From contig NZ_LYVN01000005.1 in NCBI RefSeq assembly GCF_001990265.1, positions 1 to 64,000 on the forward strand: a stretch of 64,000 nucleotides of DNA. The letters are read 5' to 3'. Position 1 is the stretch's first letter. Each line of letters starts with the position of its first letter. Position numbers and translations under genes: made by a program. This DNA is from Sphingopyxis sp. KK2 (GTDB taxonomy: Bacteria > Pseudomonadota > Alphaproteobacteria > Sphingomonadales > Sphingomonadaceae). Below, piece by piece: positions 62,901 through 64,000 of this stretch. Under the pieces are notes generated by a model that did not search any database, was not told the origin of the DNA, and worked only from the letters and a program-made list of their open reading frames with translations.

Positions 62901-62928
62901 CCGCATTACTGCCAGAATCGCCTTCTGA
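56959..62928 (+). CDS. giant autotransporter, repeat-rich passenger with C-terminal beta barrel
   Basis: This 1989-residue protein has a signal peptide (LMATSAIAGLSILQAAAPAGAQ) and a long passenger of NSGTI/NAGTI strands expected to form a beta helix. A PATR-like segment reads GDGTLNLTGTNSYTGPTSVNGGTLAVNGS (residues about 1470-1510). The autotransporter barrel runs from about 1720 to the final Phe (GARITARIAF). The passenger carries large repeats about 257-260 residues apart. It would be surface-displayed, probably for adhesion or cell contact. It is divergent from a 7TMR-DISM kinase, which may control it. Confidence 0.93.
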   Translation: MSKYSKSRLMATSAIAGLSILQAAAPAGAQEAFGIHNDQPETLEVVVAEDEEVEGDIIGVYADNGAVVVRNEGTIRGEGTDLGTPGQRPSGGIVIAQPGSSVTNGGTIIGGSNGITTSYFFGEDEEGEDLPPAPLAADTSVVNSGLIRGEAGSGVALTGGGSVENSGTIQGFTGNAGNNALGTGVSVSDFPDRIAAGAAPTGSISNSETGLIEGTVFGAVLQGGGTIDNAGIIRSIGFPNPQQTTAPFGVVMGGIAGQEERSATLNNEGTVSGFFGVLAGGAIGSVTINNDGLISAQQSGIVSTLFDGDVIINNGEDGQIVSNGPAILVSSGTLTLDNDGVILSNNGFGLSILTPDATIDNSGMIQGASFGITTNARSTPAGLEEIAANTSITNSGTIVGLNNDAIRLQGGGSVVNSGTIDGRQNVQSDGVSTFAFATQDLATYAASVTNSETGTITGVRAGVAHSSGGSVDNAGAINGGGAGVLLQNGLDGTPVSGSVTNSGTITGGNGGAGLGGEGVVVFGLFDEVSIANSGTISGAASDGIYVATTAETAITVENSADGSITGGSSGIQVDIGALELDNAGTIRGNGVGPNSSAPAGGIALTGSSSTIVNSGDISGAQFGIVTYAGRDPATGEFPGTIVDTTIVNSGTITGDTDDGVRLAGGGSVTNSGTIQGLAQNNNGTTDGVSIFAHNDQDLETYSATLINLDGGTIAGIRAGAAISGGGTILNDGTITGERQGAFIQGNAIDGVERDGQFGIVVNTGTISGTGDFGGTGQGGQGLGFGSNLEASTLTNSGTISSAFAEGVQQGSRGDLVITNEEGGLIEGGTSGIYGGSSGTLTVDNAGTIRGNGTYDGFAAAPDAGITIGTANSAVTNSGTISGAGAGITTAYLFDEEIGDLVLLAQGTQIVNSGTIIGETNDGVRLIGGGTVANSGTIIGEAGAFTDGVSMFRGNGQALETYSAVVTNAEGGEISGSRFGIILSEGGTVDNAGTITGNGPGAVLIQQGLAIPGQDVVNGSLNNSGTITGVNGYGAVISVGNNATLTNAGTITGAAEGAVIEAQGSNVEAERVGTIVNTGTITGGTLGAATAGFFDNATITNSGTISGGTDGVVLGNFGQATLINTGTITGGDRGVWGDDSGAVTLDNAGTIVGEGGVAVQLGSFDDNVILRTGSSIDGAVDAGDGFDTLTLDGDILELTDAQLLTESQGFEALNVARGYWSTSGFVGEFGGVAINEGAALQVNEIDLGEEGLSSPIATASVVNDGLLVLNFDSDDQLSDLDELTISGSGALQLIGGAVFTVDTDTLTYTGGTIVSNGGLVLSGTLLGDVTTEGDGFFQLGVGGTEGNFSGNIVNNGSFIFNRSDDYDFLGAFSGNGTLVKDGNSVLSFLGDYSFTGLTNILGGSVRIAGVINPETNFNLGAGQLDISGTDQTIGGLSGGGEASVVIDDSELTVDQDENTSFAGDITGTGSLVKTGDGTLNLTGTNSYTGPTSVNGGTLAVNGSIASDVTVNSGGKLGGNGSVGDTTVTNNGTLAPGNSIGRLTVNGDLALAAGSIYQVEVNAAGQGDRVDATGSVTIANTARVAVLAANGNYNPRTDYVILTGAAGVSGRFGSVTTDLAFLDPFLRYGSNAVTLSLYRNDIDFADVAVNFNQIGVANAVQALGIDNPLFEAVLVQNAATASAAFGDLSGEIHASTVSGLTDDSRHLRNALLDLKGPEEGGMFVWGSAFGGWGDFDGNAAQFGMDANHKGFVTGVGYGGKGFAAALSAGLGSSDFRFDGRGDSSDVESKYLAAHATYGTGEGIRAAFGVSYAWHDIDTSRTVTLAPIAQTLVSKRDGDTLQVFGELGYDIKAGKAAISPFLRLAHVDTDTDGVTETGGSGALLVGETGLKTTFLSLGARFQLNAGEGGFQPYASLAWNRAFDDRAAVFGAGFVAGGPAFGIIGAEIPKNSAEVEAGFEYDAGQFRIGAAYSGTLASDRNTHGARITARIAF
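58246..59900 (+). repeat. super-repeat block within autotransporter
   Basis: The landmark Q(D/A)L(A/E)TY(A/S)A occurs at 58273, 59044 and 59824, with spacings of 771 and 780 bases (257 and 260 codons). Around each landmark the order DGVS, then TY-A, NAE or NSE, GG-I-G is kept. A divergent fourth unit lies upstream near 57508 with TGVSVSDF. Confidence 0.75.
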
Positions 62929-62964
62929 TCTAGCGACCCGATCTGTTTCGGTTCCGGTGGTAAA

Positions 62965-62996
62965 GAGGCCGGCGCGACCCGGGTCGCGCCGGCCTC
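62965..62996. terminator. perfect 32-base palindrome after autotransporter gene
   Basis: Arms GAGGCCGGCGCGACCC and GGGTCGCGCCGGCCTC are exact complements (16 pairs), 37 bases after the stop codon. No long T-run follows, but the position and strength suggest transcription termination. Confidence 0.7.
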
Positions 62997-63177
62997 GTCA
63001 TTGCTGGCGCCTGCATGGCGGTCTTGGTCGGATAACGTGCAGAGGCCCGGCTGCCCGCAACCGGCCATCCGATTTGAGGCACAATCCAGAATGGAATAAT
63101 CGCCGCAGCGGAGTTGCGCCTCTTTATCTGCACCGACCCACAACGCAGCGTCTCGCTGTAAAATGGGAGCGGAATGG

Positions 63178-63720
63178 ATGAACGACGGTATACAAGACAT
63201 TGCTGCGCTTTGGGATCGCGAGATGATCCGCGATTGCCTGTTCCGCTATTGCCGGGGAATCGACCGCGCCGACGAAGCGATGCTGCGATCGGCCTGCTGG
63301 CCGGGCGGCACCGATGATCATGGCGCCTATAACGGGACGACCGATGGCTTCGTCGACTGGGCGATGCAGACGCTGCCGCTGATCGAGCGCGGCATTCACC
63401 AGCTCCACAATATCCTGATCGAATTGCGCGGCGACGAAGCTGCCGTCGAAAGCTATTTTACCGCGCTACAGCGGCAACCCGGGGGCGAAGGCGGGTTGGT
63501 CGAACTCACGATGGTCGGCCGCTATGTCGACCGGTTCGAAAAGCGCGGGCAGGAATGGCGGGTGGCCGACCGGGTCGTCGTCTTCGACTGGGTCGACGAG
63601 CGCCCGGCGCCCGACAAGAGCGAGGCAGAGCGTTTCGCGCATCGCAAAACGGTGGGCACGCCTTGGCCGCATGATCCGGTCTACAAGCTGTTCGGCACGG
63701 GTGTGAAAGGAGAGGCATGA
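63178..63720 (+). CDS. SnoaL-like (NTF2 fold) protein
   Basis: This protein of about 180 residues has an N-terminal helix motif (QDIAALWDREMIRDCLFRYCRGIDRADEAMLRSACWPGG), with the Arg-Tyr-x-Arg-x-x-Asp pattern of SnoaL_4 proteins. A curved sheet follows, with QLHNILIELRGDEAAVESYF and VGRYVDRFEKRGQEWRVADRVVVFDW. These proteins act as dehydratases or isomerases in polyketide or aromatic metabolism. The ATG at 63178 fits the GGAGCGGA box slightly better than an ATG five codons earlier. It overlaps the DUF3237 gene by ATGA, forming an operon that leaves the window. Confidence 0.87.
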   Translation: MNDGIQDIAALWDREMIRDCLFRYCRGIDRADEAMLRSACWPGGTDDHGAYNGTTDGFVDWAMQTLPLIERGIHQLHNILIELRGDEAAVESYFTALQRQPGGEGGLVELTMVGRYVDRFEKRGQEWRVADRVVVFDWVDERPAPDKSEAERFAHRKTVGTPWPHDPVYKLFGTGVKGEA

Positions 63721-64000
63721 TGGGGATCGAGACACTGGCATGGGAGCCGCTGTTCGTGATGCGGCTGAACGTCGCTTATGATCAGGCGCAGCCGATCGGC
63801 GGCGAGAGCCGGATGGGCATATTTCCGGTGCATGGCGGGACGTTCGAGGGTCCGCGCCTGCGCGGGCGCGTGCTGCCCGATGGCGCCGACTGGGTGACCT
63901 GGCGCGGCGACGGCACGATGATCATCGACGTCCGCACTTCGCTTGAAACCGACGACGGCGCGCGCATCGCGATGCATTATACCGGGCTGATGACGCCGAC
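63717..64000 (+). CDS. DUF3237 family protein, N-terminal part (3' end cut)
   Basis: The frame opens at ATG 63717 (a second ATG follows immediately) and runs off the window end. The visible part has GGTFEGPRLRGRVLPDGADW and TSLETDDGARIAMHYTGL, the hallmarks of DUF3237. Members are about 150-160 residues, so roughly 60% is present. Function is unknown; the family is common in catabolic clusters of sphingomonads, often beside SnoaL-like or SDR genes. The ATGA overlap with the SnoaL gene indicates coupled expression. Confidence 0.85.
   Translation, partial: MMGIETLAWEPLFVMRLNVAYDQAQPIGGESRMGIFPVHGGTFEGPRLRGRVLPDGADWVTWRGDGTMIIDVRTSLETDDGARIAMHYTGLMTP

Overview
The window is GC-rich and gene-dense, with most genes packed into operons whose start and stop codons overlap (ATGA or TGATG junctions). 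Several traits point to an alphaproteobacterium of the Sphingomonadales (Sphingopyxis, Sphingomonas or Novosphingobium type): large TonB-dependent receptors, many SDR dehydrogenases, acyl-CoA enzymes, Rieske oxygenases, a GGGGAGG-type palindromic intergenic repeat and a giant repeat-rich autotransporter. This placement is an inference from content. No rRNA, tRNA, CRISPR array, insertion sequence or phage gene was found.

Region 1 (1-11675) is a catabolic operon on the plus strand: alpha/beta hydrolase, thioesterase, SDR, glutathione transferase, two-subunit thiamine-diphosphate E1 dehydrogenase, a free-standing lipoyl domain, a SnoaL-like protein, a KstD-like flavoprotein and an NmrA-like protein. 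It meets a minus-strand set of two Rieske oxygenase alpha subunits and a TIM-barrel protein; a glyoxalase-fold gene diverges from the second Rieske gene. Region 2 (11708-23561) holds a tightly coupled minus-strand operon (cytochrome P450, two acyl-CoA dehydrogenases, a DUF35 protein, an SCP2-type thiolase and a LuxR regulator), preceded by a molybdopterin oxidoreductase, MDR reductase and ThuA-like operon. A divergent MDR/SDR pair follows. The combination resembles side-chain degradation of a steroid-like or terpenoid CoA ester, but the substrate is not visible in the sequence.

Region 3 (23564-38520) contains an acyl-CoA ligase, a carotenoid-cleavage-type oxygenase, a TonB receptor, three more SDRs, a GMC oxidoreductase, a second ThuA-like protein, an old yellow enzyme homologue and a second, larger TonB receptor. 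It reads as uptake and oxidation of hydrophobic alcohols, alkenes or polyenes.

Region 4 (38521-53585) is the most coherent and interesting part. A LysR regulator and a minus-strand operon encode DgcN-like and DgcA-like enzymes (D-glutamate catabolism), a dicarboxylate/glutamate symporter, an AmpG-like muropeptide permease, a beta-lactamase-fold hydrolase and a PBP4-type D-Ala-D-Ala carboxypeptidase. A Tat-exported penicillin-acylase-family enzyme and an N-acyl-D-amino-acid deacylase are encoded nearby on the other strand. A LysR-type box, CTAT-N11-ATAG, followed by GG occurs in the same orientation upstream of dgcN, the deacylase and (one half degenerate) the acylase. This suggests a single regulon for recovering D-amino acids and peptidoglycan fragments.

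Region 5 (53586-64000) has a response regulator convergent with a 7TMR-DISM histidine kinase. The kinase is divergent from a 1989-residue autotransporter whose passenger has a super-repeat of about 258 residues. The window ends in a SnoaL-like gene and a truncated DUF3237 gene.
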